A DNA stretch of 64,000 nucleotides from Taxillus chinensis (Eukaryota; Streptophyta; Magnoliopsida; Santalales; Loranthaceae): positions 5,053,826 to 5,117,825 of the forward strand of contig CM042090.1 in NCBI GenBank assembly GCA_023512835.1, read 5' to 3'. The position numbers and the translations under genes are program-made. The stretch's first letter is position 1, and every line of letters begins with the position of its first letter. The notes under the pieces are model-generated. The model was given only the letters and a program-made list of their open reading frames with translations, searched no databases and was not told where the DNA came from. Of the stretch, positions 1 through 12,196 are shown one piece after another.

Positions 1-1180
1 ATGGTAAATGTTGACATATTGAACATAAAAGTCAAAGCAATAATTACTATTTTACGTTTTATACTAATGCAATAGTTGGCCATATGTATAATAATAATTG
101 AGGGATTACCGATTGCTAAATTGATTATAGATTTACATATATCATTTTTTTTGCTAATTTATATTTAATTAAAATTTTAATTATTACTTTTTTAATTTAA
201 TTTTTTTTAAATACATGAATAACTACATAGAAACTAGTATTTTTATAGTATTTATTATTATATTTTAATTATTACTATTATTATAATTACAATGAATAAA
301 TTTATAATATAAATTGAACACCTTAAAAGTTTTTTAGAGCCGCCGCTCTTGTACCAAACCCACTATATTACAATCTTCCCAACTTATTTTCCAAAGTAAT
401 GGATAAGTTATTGGAGAGTCCCGAGTTTTAAACCTCATACCTTCATTTAATAATAGACTTATCGGACACATTATCAACTATTAATGTAGTGAGAAAGTAT
501 ATGGTTAAACACAACAAACCAACTTGGCCTTAAAATGCCTTTCTTGGCCTATGCCCTCCATATTATTGGCCCCAGAATGGGACTAATGATACCTATTTTG
601 AATCATATTCATTACTACCCTACTGCAACAACAATCTTTCCAACCCATTACATCAAGTAAATTAGATATTATGAAGTTAACTAGATTAAAACAATTATTA
701 TTATTGGTATTGCTATTATTATAAGAAATAAGAATATTTATTGTTAAATTCTTTTTATTTAAAAAACCACACTAAATTATAAAAGTAAAAAATTTCTTAA
801 GATTCATACTCACTTCATTACTTCTCCCATATTTCTTGAATATTTTAACCAAATGAACATATGTTTTTATTTTCATTTTCTATAATTCTAACATATAGCA
901 TTTTAAAATGTTTTATAAATCAATATAACAATTTCATTAAATAATAATAATTATTAATGCTAATTATATTTATAATTTTTTAATTAAAATGTTACTTTTT
1001 ATTATTTTCATAATATATATATATATATAGAAAACTTATAATTACTTATTATTTATTATTTGTATTTATGTATAATTATTTTTAAAAATTATTATTATCT
1101 TTTAAAAATATATTTAAACACATTATTTTTTTAGTTATTATTAATTATATTTTGAATATTATTTTATAATTATTATACTA
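1..1180. other. AT-rich intergenic DNA
   Basis: I see no gene here. The stretch is strongly AT-rich with runs of A, T and short AT dinucleotide tracts, for example near 1011-1028. No reading frame resembles a known protein and no clear repeat boundary is visible. Confidence 0.6.
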
Positions 1181-2200
1181 AGACCTAATTTGATAATGTT
1201 GTATTTTTAGAAAAAGCTATTTTTAGCTGTGCTTTTAAAATAAGTTACTGTTAAAATAAGCAGGTGAATATTTGATAAAATGTAGTTTTAAAAGTACTTT
1301 AAATTTTAAAAATATATGATAAGTATGTGGTAAATTAAAAACGAAAGTTCTTTGAAGATTTTAAAAATAAAAATATCATTTTTGTTGTATTATATTTAAA
1401 AAAAACATTCAAAAAATATGTGCCACACCACTCCCTCTATCTGTCGCACCCCCAAATCTTGCCGGATCAAATAACTTGTGTTCTTGAGGATTAGAGAAAA
1501 TTGGTCTTCCCCATTCGAGCTCTTGGCCACACTAAGTTGATACTTTTTTTTCAACCTCTTGATCATATCAATCAACTGGGCCTTGAAGCATGGAGGCTTT
1601 GCATTGCAGCGATGACTTCATAGATTCGTAGAATCCACTAATATCTATGTACGGGTTAATACCTTTCTTGGACCTGAACTCAATCATGCCCTTTTGGGAT
1701 CTTGATTTTGTCATCATAGCTTTAAACCCATTGGCTCCCAATCTTCTTCCCAGCCTCGGTCTTGCGGCCGCTGCCGTTAGAGAGCATCCGAGTCAAAACT
1801 AGAGTCAGAGGTCGAGACCAAGTTAGTTGCTAGAGTTGGATCTGGATTTGTTGTCGTCGGAGGTGTTATCTGATTTCCTTCGACCTCTTCTTCTTCTTTT
1901 TATTCTATGAATCAGTCATCTTGTTCCCTCTTTGTTGATGAAATCTTGGACGGGTAATCTTCGTCCTCTGTATAGTATGGGTAATGTAGGTATGGAAGGA
2001 TAATATTAGTATTTAAAAATTTTTAAACGCTTCCTTAAAAAAACAACTTATAAAAAATAACTTTTAAATTGCTTCCACCTTTAAGTAAAAAAAACATAAC
2101 TTTTTAATAGTCTTTTTTTAAGTTTATCAAACACCTTTTACTACTTTTGCTTATAAAATAAGCAAAAACAACACTCCAACATCAATGTCAAACACATCCT
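1181..2200. mobile_element. Non-autonomous TIR element with captured gene fragment
   Basis: The left end (AGACCTAATTTGATAATG) and the reverse complement of the right end (AGGATGTGTTTGACATTG) are imperfect inverted repeats of about 20 bp. Inside both ends lies AT-rich sequence with the words AGCTATTTTTAGC and TTTGCTTATTTTATAAGC, of the kind common in plant hAT-like MITEs. The middle is much less AT-rich and carries a GeBP-like coding fragment on the minus strand. I found no convincing TSD, so the exact ends are tentative. No transposase is visible, so the element would have to be mobilised in trans. Confidence 0.5.
1440..1965 (-). pseudogene. GeBP/DUF573-like transcription factor fragment
   Basis: Minus-strand translation around 1540-1715 gives a region resembling the DNA-binding domain of GLABROUS1 enhancer-binding (GeBP/DUF573) proteins: an IEFRSKKGINPY-like stretch, a FYESMKSSL helix and, in another frame, IKRLKKKY. 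Upstream (1720-1960) is an acidic and Ser-rich N-terminal-like segment, also typical of the family. The fragment has in-frame stops and at least one frameshift between the two conserved pieces, has no introns and no proper start, and sits wholly inside the TIR element at 1181-2200. I infer capture of a gene piece followed by decay. Family assignment is from recalled motif similarity only. Confidence 0.5.
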
Positions 2201-2249
2201 AAATTTAAAGGAAAAATCATAATTAAAAAATGAGTAATGCTACTTGCAC

Positions 2250-2412
2250 TTGCCGTCCTCATTTTGGGACGTGATTGCAGGCCTTTGTATTTTTATCAAA
2301 ATGGCATACTTTTGATTAAAAATTTATTAATTAAAATAATATCATTTTGATAAAAATACAAAAGGCATGCAATGTAATCTTACTTTAGGGACTGTGAATA
2401 AATTTATTCTTA
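2250..2412. mobile_element. Small foldback MITE
   Basis: Arms around 2270-2305 and 2340-2380 are inverted copies of each other: the left arm contains TTTGTATTTTTATCAAAATG and the right arm is its near-exact reverse complement, separated by about 40 bp of AT-rich loop. Flanking GTCC/GGAC words extend the similarity outward. A MITE of roughly 160 bp fits. No TSD was resolved. Confidence 0.6.
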
Positions 2413-2920
2413 TAAAACTTTGAAACTTAATTTTTAACTAATTTTTGGTTTAAAAGCAAACAAATCACACCTCTTAACATCAAAAGTTTATCATCTATCA
2501 CATTTTATTTATTCACTTTTACTTTGTCCCTCAGTTTTCACATCCCAAACAATTTAGGTTTAATTATTAAGTAACCAAATATCATAAAAGTAATAAACAA
2601 TTTGAAAAAGGAACTTTGTGGCAAATTCTAGGAAGGAAGATTTTACATTTTCCTCCTTTTCCCAGTAGATAAAAAATTTTCCCCAATTTGAACGTATAGA
2701 AAAAAAGTAAGAAGACCGTTAATAGTAGTAATATACCAAATTTGACAAGAATTTGAATATTTAACCTTACGGTATTACCGACCAGCAAATCTTTATTAAT
2801 ATATTAAATTAAAATCACCAAAAAATGATGATGATGCTGAATCAGGAAAAGAAAATTATTTAAGCTATATTAAATGTGTGCCTATAAAAAGAATAATTCA
2901 AGTTACGAAATTGCCGATCC

Positions 2921-2936
2921 TATTTATATAATTATA
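2921..2936 (+). promoter_or_regulatory. Possible TATA box of the AHL gene
   Basis: The word TATTTATATAATTATA lies about 330 bp upstream of the AHL start codon, at the edge of a switch from AT-rich intergenic DNA to more mixed sequence. It could position a start near 2960 and give a 5' UTR of about 300 nt. AT-rich DNA around it makes this weak. Confidence 0.3.
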
Positions 2937-3185
2937 TTTTCTTAATTGCTTTGTCTCATAGAAAAAGAAAAAGTAGCTTTCGTATTATTATCGCGGGAGG
3001 CCGGGAATTTCCAATATATTATTATTATTATTATTATCCAAAAAAAAAAAAAAAGAGGAAACCCCATTTCTGGACCTGAATATTCAGAGAAAATTGAAAC
3101 GAAACTCGAAAATTTGGGTGCTCCCTTTTGCAGGAAATTAGGGTTTCGGTTCGGGTCACCTCCTTCTTCTCCAACTCTCTCCTAC

Positions 3186-3245
3186 ATGCAAAGCTCAGCT
3201 CACTGTAAATGCGGTGCGCGAATAGCCATGTCTTCGAATCTCTGA
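3186..3245 (+). CDS. Upstream ORF in the AHL 5' leader, 19 codons
   Basis: An ATG at 3186 opens a 19-codon reading frame ending in TGA at 3243-3245, 22 bp before the main AHL start. An internal in-frame ATG at 3228 lies in the same 12-base context (TAGCCATGTCTT) as the main start at 3268. If transcription starts near 2960 the uORF is in the mRNA and could reduce or gate initiation at the main ATG. The peptide is unlike anything I recognise. Confidence 0.4.
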   Translation: MQSSAHCKCGARIAMSSNL

Positions 3246-3267
3246 GCTCGGTGAAGCAGGAGTAGCC

Positions 3268-6200
3268 ATGTCTTTTGACCCTTCACAGCGCACGGGGATG
3301 CCCAGCACCCGACTGGTTTTCAGTCCCGACGCGGACGCTGTGTACAAGCCCGCTCCGGCAGCATCACCCGCCGCATCGATTCATCACGACCCTACCTCCG
3401 CCGCCGCTGCCTCAGTAGGAGGAGGCGGAGGGAGTGACGTCTCCGTCGCCGCCTCCGGAACAGCGGCTGCGCATCCGCTGAAACGGAAACGCGGGAGGCC
3501 GAGAAAGTACGGTTCGGAAGGCACGGTGGGGCTTGCCTTGACATCGCAGGCGCAGCAGCCCTCTCTGCTTCCCCGGAGAGTTTTCATCTCCGCCGACGGA
3601 GACGGCCCCAGAGACGCCGGTAGCGGTGGCAGCAGCCCCGGCAGTTGTGTCTTCCGTGAAGAAGGGGAGAGGGAGGCCTCCTGGTTCCGGACGCAAACAG
3701 CAGACAGTTTCTGCTTCAGGTAATATATGTATGTGTGTGTGTGTGTGTGTGGCAATATTGTTTTTTTTTTTTCAAAAACTTGTAATGTATTGGTTTTGTC
3801 ACCGATACGTTATCCACTGTAACGATATACGTGTCCTTATTATTTAAATTGGTTCGGTGGTTAGCCTTAATCTTCATAATTTTACAGAAATATTGTAACT
3901 TTTATATATGTATATTATTTCTTTGCTTTTTTTTAGCGGTCCATCCAGCTTTAAAAATTATAATTTCATTGTGATGTAATAATAACATCCGAGATTAGGC
4001 AAGGTCAAAAAGAAAAAAAAGCAATGATTTGCTTGTTTGCTATAGTATTGTCCTATAGCCAAATTGAGTATTGAGATTCAGCATTATAATATTAATAAAT
4101 AATAATGTTTGTCTTTTCCCAGATATGCCAGGTTTTGTTTTAGAGCCAAATCCAGCTATGATATGTTTGCTATAGTATGTGTTACGTCGCTACTTCACTT
4201 CAAAGCCTTCAATTCCTTCAAATCCCACCTCTCTCCTCCACATGCAAAAACAACATAGAAAAGGGGATACTTAATTTTGGATTGTGGATAACTTAAATGC
4301 ATATACAGAAACACTTTATATATTTAAATTTATTCATTCAGATTGTAATTGTTTTATTATGCCAGTCTAGTGGACCTCCAATTACCCAATCTGAGGATGA
4401 CGCTTAAGAGCATATTGAAATTAATGAGGTGTTTGTGTGTGTGTGCATGCATAAATATTAAGAAATTATGTTTGGAATGAGAATATCACTTGTTTTTTGC
4501 CACTACATAATGAACTGATGGTTTTCATATTGCAACGTGGTGTGTGCGCAGGATCCACAGGATTTGGATTCACTCCACATGTCGTTACTGTCAAAGCTGG
4601 AGAGGTTACTCTTATCTCTTTAATATTGTTTCTGGATAAATCTTGTGCAACTAGCCAGCTTCTGTTTTGTAATCCTGCATGAGTTTGTTCCTCTTTTGGA
4701 AATGCATTTAATGGTCTCTACTTGAATTGATGTTTGCCACTCCAATGAATTTCTTCAATACTCATCTGGCCTTCCTTATTTTCAAAATTTCCTGAGTTGA
4801 AATATTTGCTTTAGGACATGGTTCCTTGTGGGATCATTTTGACATTTTGTCTGTTTGATGTCAACGGAGTTATAGAATCTTGGCAGAGGACAATGTCATG
4901 GCAAAGGACCTAGCCTGCCCTGTCCGTTTGTTTTTGTTCCTGTTTTCTTGGCTTGGCTTCTGGCCACATAATTCGTGCCATGGGAGGCTGGCCTCCCTTG
5001 TTCCTTCCAGTCCTGATTCTTGAATATATCTACTTACCTTGTCTTGAAAAAAAAGAAAGAAATGCAGTCACTAGTTGAAAATTGTTGAGTGGTTAGTTTA
5101 TGATATATATATATATTGATTTATTAATTAAACCTTCTATTGCGTTTTCTTGTGGTTGTGCCTTTTGAAGGGAATAATTACTTCTCTTTTTATTACACAC
5201 ATACGGATCAATATGTGTTAAGCTGCATGTGATTATTCATCTGTTTGAGCAAAAGAAATTACAAGTAGCGTGAATGAACCATATGATGTATAAATGCAAC
5301 ATATTTGGATCATAGACATAAAAATCATGCTCCTCATATCTTGCTGCTCGTCTTACAACTGTAGCCCTCTTGCTTGTTTACTAGAAAAGATTGCTAACTT
5401 GTGATTCAAATTTCCAAGGAAAAGATTCAAGCAATTAATTGAAATTTTTATCCATTTATGATCTGTGTCAATCACCTATCGTGTTGGATATAAGTGCATA
5501 AGCCTCTTTTATGAAGTCTATTCAAAGCAGTAAGAAAATCCTAGCACCAAGCATCCAACCAATTTAAGGGCTAATCAAATCAAATCAATTAGTCTTAATC
5601 CCAATAAAATGAGGTCAGGTATATGAATCAAAGCAAATAGAAAGTTTATATTCAATCCAATACACAGATTCTTCTTTTTTAAATGTTTTTATTAGGCATT
5701 ATTCTTTTTCCAAATTTAGTAATTTTATACCACCTCAATCCAAGTAATTATTTAACTTGTTCAATATCAATTTTTCCACCTTTCTAACAAATGCATTTAT
5801 TGACCTATGCTTTAAATGACTAAACCAAAGTAAGCGGTAACCAACTTTAATGATTATTAAATATTATTTATTCAACCCTATTATGCATTAGATTTTGATG
5901 AAATCAGCTATAAATTGGTTATACTATACTGTTTAGACTCTAGTCAGCACCTGGGTATTAGTAGAAGCAAGTTGGATTATTATTATTATTATTTTTTATA
6001 TGATTTTTTTAGTTTTATTTTATTAAAAGTTTGCATAAAATATTTATATTTTATAAGTTTAATCATTTTCATAATTATTTAAATGTGGTATTTTACCCGT
6101 GAGAATTAAAATAATAGATTTTTTGGGAAAAGTAAGTGATTTAAAGAAAAAAAGATATTTAAAAATAAAAAGGTCAGCTCGCGAACTAGCCTTGCCTGCA

Positions 6201-8414
6201 AGCGGGTTGGGCCGGGTCTAAAAAAATATGGCCCGTTTAAAAGCAGGCCTAAATGGGCAGGGCCCGGTCCGGTCCGTCCATTTAACATCCCTAGTGTTAG
6301 TAGAAGCGAGATGGAATACCTTTGCTGGTTTGATCTCAGCGACCATCAGGACACTATTTTAAGTAAATACTGTTACTTTTATTTGTTATATATTTGACTA
6401 GGTGCTCTCGCCATGTTCTGAGATTATACTTGTAGACTGCCAAGTTGCTACCCTTTTCCAGAAAATTAGCTTATGAGCACGGACAGTATGGATACTGCAA
6501 TTGATAATATTAGAGTTACACAGTAATACTAACTTCCATATCTTTATTTTTGTAGAAATTAAAACCACTAATTTATTTATCATTTCTGTGCTACAGGATG
6601 TGTCATCAAAATTAATGTCAATTTCTCAAAATCGCACGAGAACTGTCTGCATTCTGTCTGCAAATGGTGCAATATCTAATGTGACAATCTGCCAAGCAGC
6701 AATATCTGGTGGAAATGTAACTTATGAGGTTGGTGGGAGATTCAATTTTTTTTTATATCTATTGTTTGCCTGTGTGTTGAAATAATGAGGTAAAATTGCA
6801 CTGAAACTTTCCTTTTGGATTGCCATTTGTGTTTTTGTATTTGGTTTACTGCTTTCTTTTATTTTAGAGGAACAAAAGAAATTGGAAATGTGGACATGAA
6901 TCTTTCAATTATATATTGATGGATTTTTTTTATTGGGGGTGAAAGATAATTAAACTGCTGAACTTTTTGAATTGCCAACAGAAAGTTGAACCTCAATTTA
7001 TTATATTGTAACTTGGAATGTCTGATACAATGGCTTTATAGAGGACTTAAAACACCAGGGCTTATTTAGGTAGGATCTTCTTTAATGAGGACCGCTTTTG
7101 CTTACCATTCTGTAATAAGGTTATACGGTGCTAAATGAAAAGGGGCGGTTTGGGGTGGATTGTTCTTTTTTCCTGTTCTTGTGTTTCAACCGTTTTGTTA
7201 TTGTTTCTTGTTCTTTTCAACTTTTATGTACTTTTTGTGGATGGGCCTATGTTTGCTTCTTTTTTTCCTACTTTTATGTACCTTTTTTTAGGTGGGCCTA
7301 AATGCAACCTTATTATCTTTTATACGTTTTACAATATTTTGTCTTGATTTGAGGGTAATTTTGTCTTTAGAACATCAAAATTGTATATGATGACCAAAAT
7401 ACTGTAAATTTAAGAGATCCCTTTTTTTATTATAAAGATGTTTTAGTATACGTTCACGGTGAACTCAATACTTAAAACTGTTTCATGAAAATTAATTAGA
7501 TATTTCCATGTCAAGCAGGTAGATTAAATTTTCCTTGTGTTTTTTTTTAAATGCCCTGCTTTGGTGTGATTTAGTTAGCTTCCATTTTGACAGTGTTATC
7601 CAAAATTTCAGGTTTTGAACATTTTGAAATTATAGCAAAAACTAGTATTTATGTGTTCTTAATTGTTGTCGATGTATTAAATAAGCCGGTAGTTAAATGG
7701 TGCTTCTAGACAGAATTTTGAACACGTTATAATGGTCACCCTTTATGTAGGGGCGATTTGAAATTCTATCCCTTTCTGGGACATTTATGCTGTCAGAAAG
7801 TGTTAGACAATGGGACCGAACAGCTGGCTTGAACATCTTATTAGCTGGTCCAGATGGCTGTGTTCTGGGAGGCGGGGTGGCCGGGCCCCTAATTGCAGCA
7901 TGTCCTGTCCAGGTTGGTTGGTTCTCTATATTAACCTTTCAAAAAAGAAAAAAACACCTTCCAAAATTTATACAATTTATATAGAAATCCATTTTTGGAA
8001 TTTTACAACTTCATAACCGGCTGATGACGATGAATATGGCATAAAACCGGCCACGCATTTATGCATGCAGCATGGGCGCACACAGCACACACCATCACCG
8101 TTACATCCCCCACCACGAAATGGCATCGTGGAGCGAAACCATGTTATTGTAGTAAGTTGCTTTCTCCAATGCAGGTCGTGATTGGCAGTTTCCTGACAGA
8201 AGGTCCAAAGAAGTCAAACACGGGCAACCTGTCTGCTGAGCCTCTGCTCACTTCTTCACCAACAAAGCACATTACAGGTGCTGGAACATCAACGACAGCC
8301 GCAGGCAGCCCCCCGTCACGCGGCGGGACACTGAGCGAATCCTCTGGTGGACCCGGGAGCCCTCTTAACCTCCCCTCTGGACTCGGCTGCAATAACATCA
8401 TGCCGTGGAAGTAA
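3268..8414 (+). CDS. AHL: AT-hook motif nuclear-localized (AHL) protein, frameshifted in exon 1
   Basis: AHL proteins bind AT-rich DNA in the nucleus through AT-hooks and associate through a PPC/DUF296 domain to modulate chromatin and transcription. Five exons fit: 3268-3719, 4552-4604, 6597-6728, 7751-7912 and 8175-8414, all with GT/AG borders. Exon 1 carries a first AT-hook (KRKRGRPRKYG, about residue 72) after an Ala/Gly-rich N terminus and a second (KKGRGRPPGSGRK) near 3650-3690. Exons 2-5 encode the PPC domain, with GSTGFGFTPHVVTVKAGE, VCILSANGAISNVT, GRFEILSLSGTFM and GPDGCVLGGGVAG, then a Ser/Gly-rich tail. The two AT-hooks are in different frames: exon lengths sum to 1039 nt, one more than a multiple of three. 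A surplus base, most simply a C in the CCCC run at 3571-3574, would explain it and imply a 345-aa product. This may be an assembly error or a real lesion. Confidence 0.85.
5978..6293. mobile_element. Repeat inserted in AHL intron 2
   Basis: A block of about 315 bp is flanked by an imperfect 23-bp direct repeat (5955-5977 and 6294-6316, both containing TTAGTAGAAGC). The right part is unusually GC-rich for this intron, with repeated GGGCC, GGCCCG and CCGGTCC words ending in ATCCCTA. The left part starts with a TTA trinucleotide run. This looks like a plant transposon end. The long flanking repeat could be a TSD of a non-LTR element. Confidence 0.45.
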
Positions 8415-8593
8415 AATGATCTTTTGCAGTTGGTTATTGTTGCTAGCTCGGCCTAAGTGTTAGCACTCGGCTGTCCTGCGCTATGTTTAGCAACTAATGT
8501 AGTAGTAAGAAGTACTCGATTTAAGGGGAGCTCAACTGTATTATATGTCTGTGGAATCTGCAAATAGGTAGGGACCTCTGTTGGCTCCAGCTG

Positions 8594-8621
8594 GAGAGAG
8601 AGTGAGAGAGAGAGAGAGAGA
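8594..8621 (+). repeat. GA microsatellite in AHL 3' region
   Basis: An interrupted (GA)n tract of about 28 bp lies some 180 bp after the AHL stop codon, probably in the 3' UTR. Confidence 0.7.
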
Positions 8622-8699
8622 CCTGAGTAAACTCGGTGTCCGTGTATTTGTATTTTTTTAGATGAGGTGATGATTATTTCATTGACATGGTGCATGTTT

Positions 8700-10548
8700 C
8701 TTCTTCAATCATGCCTAAGTTAATAAATCGAAGACAGGTTTTATTATTAATGGAACTTTAATCAACTTCACAATTTTGGGATTTCACATGTTATCTGCTA
8801 CCCATGTAGAGTCATGACTTAAAAGCCACATTTTGAACACTTAACTTTGCAATCATTATCATATAGTTTCAACGCGGTGCACACTTTTCGAGGTGTACTT
8901 TTTAAATCTCATGAACTAAACTCATGCAGCAGGATTCAAGATAAGTTGACCAGTAGTTCACCGGCTGGGGGGGAGGAGTTGACTAACTTTAACATTCTCT
9001 CATAGTTTGGTATAATTTTTTTTATATATAATTTTAGAAATAAATATATAAATTTATTAAAAAATTATCTATATCAAAATTTTTAAAATAAAAAAATAAA
9101 ATAGAAAATAAATAGTAAATTCTCATGATAATTTTCTGAATATTTTTTCTATAATTTTTTAATATATATTATTATACTTATAAATTTTTGATGGGTGTAA
9201 TAAATAAAAAGGATAGAGAAACAATAATAATAAATTAATTAAAAAATAAATATAGATAAAAATAAAAAATGAAATGTTTAATGTTTTTGAAAACTAAGTT
9301 AATTTTAAGGAATATAGATAATATTCATTCCCCAAAATATGAATGAGAATACCAAACCAAATGTGAATGCTCTATCTCTAAATGGGAAGGAAGAAAGGAA
9401 AAACATACAAATACACAAAATATGCTTTAATATCACTTTATTCTTTTTGATTTTTTTTTAAAAACATAATGTTACCATATCTCTTCATTTGTAAATAATT
9501 AATGTTCACCCTCTATTTTCCAATGTGTATATTAAAAAAACAATTTTGACTCATCACATCAAATAATTCCTTTTTCTCTTCTTTTGTGATTTAATACATT
9601 TAAAAATATATTTATTTAAAATAAAAATAAAATATAAAGTAGTGTCGAAGGGTATTACTTTCTAAATAAATATATCTAAATACAATAGAGAGAAAGAATT
9701 TCAAAAAAAAAAAACTTTGAAATTGCCTATGGACAGATGTACCGTGTAACCAAGGTGGGCAAATGCCCTCTGTGAACTTAAACCTATCAATATATTAGTA
9801 GTATTATATTTAAAAAGTCCACAACCCAAATAAAAAATAAAATAAGCCATCTGGGTTACTAATACTTTATGCTTAAAGTCTCTCTCAATCACTACTCTAT
9901 GCATCTCCTAATCACAGTCGTCAGCCGACTCAATCGTGAGCCATCAACCATGAAATTTTTTTGAAGCTTGAAGAATCGTTTGAATGTACAGATCTGTTTG
10001 TGTAATGTATTTTAATCTTTCCTTCCTTCTCTCCCGATTCCCACAGTCTCACAGTTCCTCTCCCAATTCCCGCAGTCCCTCTCCCAATTCTTGCAGTTTC
10101 GTTCCCAGGCTTGATGGCCGGCCGACCACCAATTGTTCAAATTCCAATACCCACTATCAATTTAAAATTGCAATATTGAAAATGTAATTATAAAAAATCC
10201 AACAACATAGCCTGCGCCTAACAGATTAGTCCCACCACATGAAATCAATATATTTATAAATAAAAATAGCATATTAGCGTCACTACATCGTGTCTTCATT
10301 ATTTTTTTGCTGTGAGTCTTTATAATAAATCTTTTGTTTGTATAAATAATAAATTTGGACTTCTAACTTTTTTGTGTTATATATATTAGATTGTAAAATC
10401 TAAAAACAAAAGTCACTCATCCTGTGGGAAATTTCTGAATCCGCCTCTAGAATTACCCTTACCAGGTTCCTCCAAATCCTAGAGCTACGTCATGACTAGA
10501 CGATATACTTATAATGTTGTTGCTTACAATTTTGCAATGGATAGTATA

Positions 10549-10580
<32 letters not shown>

Positions 10581-11590
10581 TTGAATAAAATTATAATAAT
10601 GTTTGGGGTAACATCTTAGCTGAGATGGTTAATTAATTAACTGGGTAAAATGTATTGCCAGAATATTTATTGGTTGATATTGTGAGAGTTTGGTGTCTGA
10701 TGAATCCAGCGTTTACAATCATGAACTAATTAATCTAGCGATTCAAGATGAGCTGATTTTGTATCAGAGAGAGGACATAATCTAGCTTCTTGGCTAAGGC
10801 TTGCTACAACTTTCATGGACCGAAAAACAATAATTTGACATTCTTAGAAAAGAAAAAGAAAACCACTGTAAATTGAGGTTCGTTATTTGTCTCATTATCA
10901 AACAAGCATCATTTGTCTCAAAAGTAAAACAGTTCAATTTAAAAATCATTGCCTGCTTTACAGAAGGACAAAACAGCCGTGAGATCACTTATTAACTACT
11001 ACTAGAGAGATTAGCTAGAGTGGTAATGACTAGTACGTAATGTAGTGAATAATTTGGAAGAGTGATAACTCTTTGAATGGCCAACATTATAAAGACGATA
11101 AAGCACCGTGGTAGAGTTATCATTGTACATACATTAATGTAACGGATGAGGTTCAAATAAAATGTATATACTCACATTTTTTTAAAAAAAATCAATAAAC
11201 AATAAAGAAAACTCTGGGATGGGAAGAGGGAATAATAAATAAATAAATAAATAGTTGATTAATTGGTTAAGGAAAAGATATAAAAATAGACGACGATGAC
11301 GACCCACAACGGGTAACACGCTGGCTGACTGGCTGGGTGGTGCGAACCGTCCACGGGATGACCATGAGGCATGAGATGAGATGGATGATGGACGTCTCGC
11401 GCGTCGGCGTGGGAGTGGGACGGGACTGGGTTGAGTTGGGTTGGTTGACACGGAAAGTGGGGGGTGACTGGCGAACAAAAGGCAAAGCCACACACGTAGG
11501 TGCGTACGCGAACAAACGCTTCGCTGCTGCTGAGTTCACAGTTAGTTAATTAATTAACCCACAGGCCACAGGGCCAGGGGTGACTTATTT
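8700..11590. other. Intergenic DNA between AHL and PIRL
   Basis: No gene was recognised. The stretch holds an AT-rich dispersed repeat near 9100-9320, a TTA trinucleotide run at 10551-10581, a short C-rich patch with repeated TCTCCCAATTC words near 10030-10110, and less AT-rich DNA from about 11280 that may belong to the PIRL promoter. Open frames near 11180-11550 on both strands have no recognisable domains. Confidence 0.6.
9100..9320. repeat. AT-rich dispersed repeat, copy A
   Basis: The segment shares long blocks, including CTATAATTTTTTAATATATA and TATTATACTT, in the same order with the segment at 40330-40545 just upstream of the flavoprotein gene. The two copies are diverged but collinear, which suggests a small mobile element family. 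Confidence 0.55.
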
Positions 11591-11593
11591 GTA

Positions 11594-11775
11594 TTTGTGA
11601 TAAGACCGAGAGAGAGAAATAGAGAGAGAGAGAATCGTAGAACTTTTCCACAACAGCACAACCCAGATAGATGGATTAGATAGATGGATGGATAGATATC
11701 CGATTCTTCTTCTTCTTCTTCTTCTTCTTCTTCATATACAACCCTGCCCAACCCAACCCAACCCAACCCAAATAA
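11594..11775. repeat. Microsatellite cluster upstream of PIRL
   Basis: In order: an interrupted GA tract (about 11605-11635), GATA/GGAT-rich sequence (11665-11700), a TTC run (about 11704-11733) and a CCCAA repeat (about 11745-11772). The cluster lies 420-600 bp before the PIRL start codon, in the probable promoter. Confidence 0.75.
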
Positions 11776-12196
11776 AACCAATAACCAAACAAACTGATTT
11801 GTCTTTGCTCCTTACAACCCAACCAAACCAAACACCACAACAAAACAAAAACAAAACAAAACATGCAGTTGTGGAAAATTGGAGAGATGAGATCCAAATG
11901 CTTCAATCAACCCTCCTCACCCCCATCCCCATCCTTTAAATCATAAAATATTCGTTTTTTTTTTCTTTTCAAAAATTCCTTTATTCGCGTTCGCGTCGTC
12001 GTCGTTGTCGTTTTATGAAATCAACGTGATCGAAATCGATTTTGGGGTTTTCCTTTTTGTCTCATTTGTGGCGTTCCGTTCCGTTCCGTTTCCTTGGGAA
12101 CCCGAAAGAAACGCGACGAAGAAACATATATATATATATATCAACCCCGAAACGGGACTCGATCGATCTGGGGGGAGGGGGGAGGAGGAGAGAGGA

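Noticed and set aside
3384..3755. Minus-strand open frames over AHL exon 1
   Set aside because: Shadows of Ala/Gly/Ser-rich coding sequence without any domain.
11182..11939. Overlapping open frames on both strands upstream of PIRL
   Set aside because: They cover simple repeats (TTC, CCCAA, GA) and a promoter-like region and have no recognisable motif.
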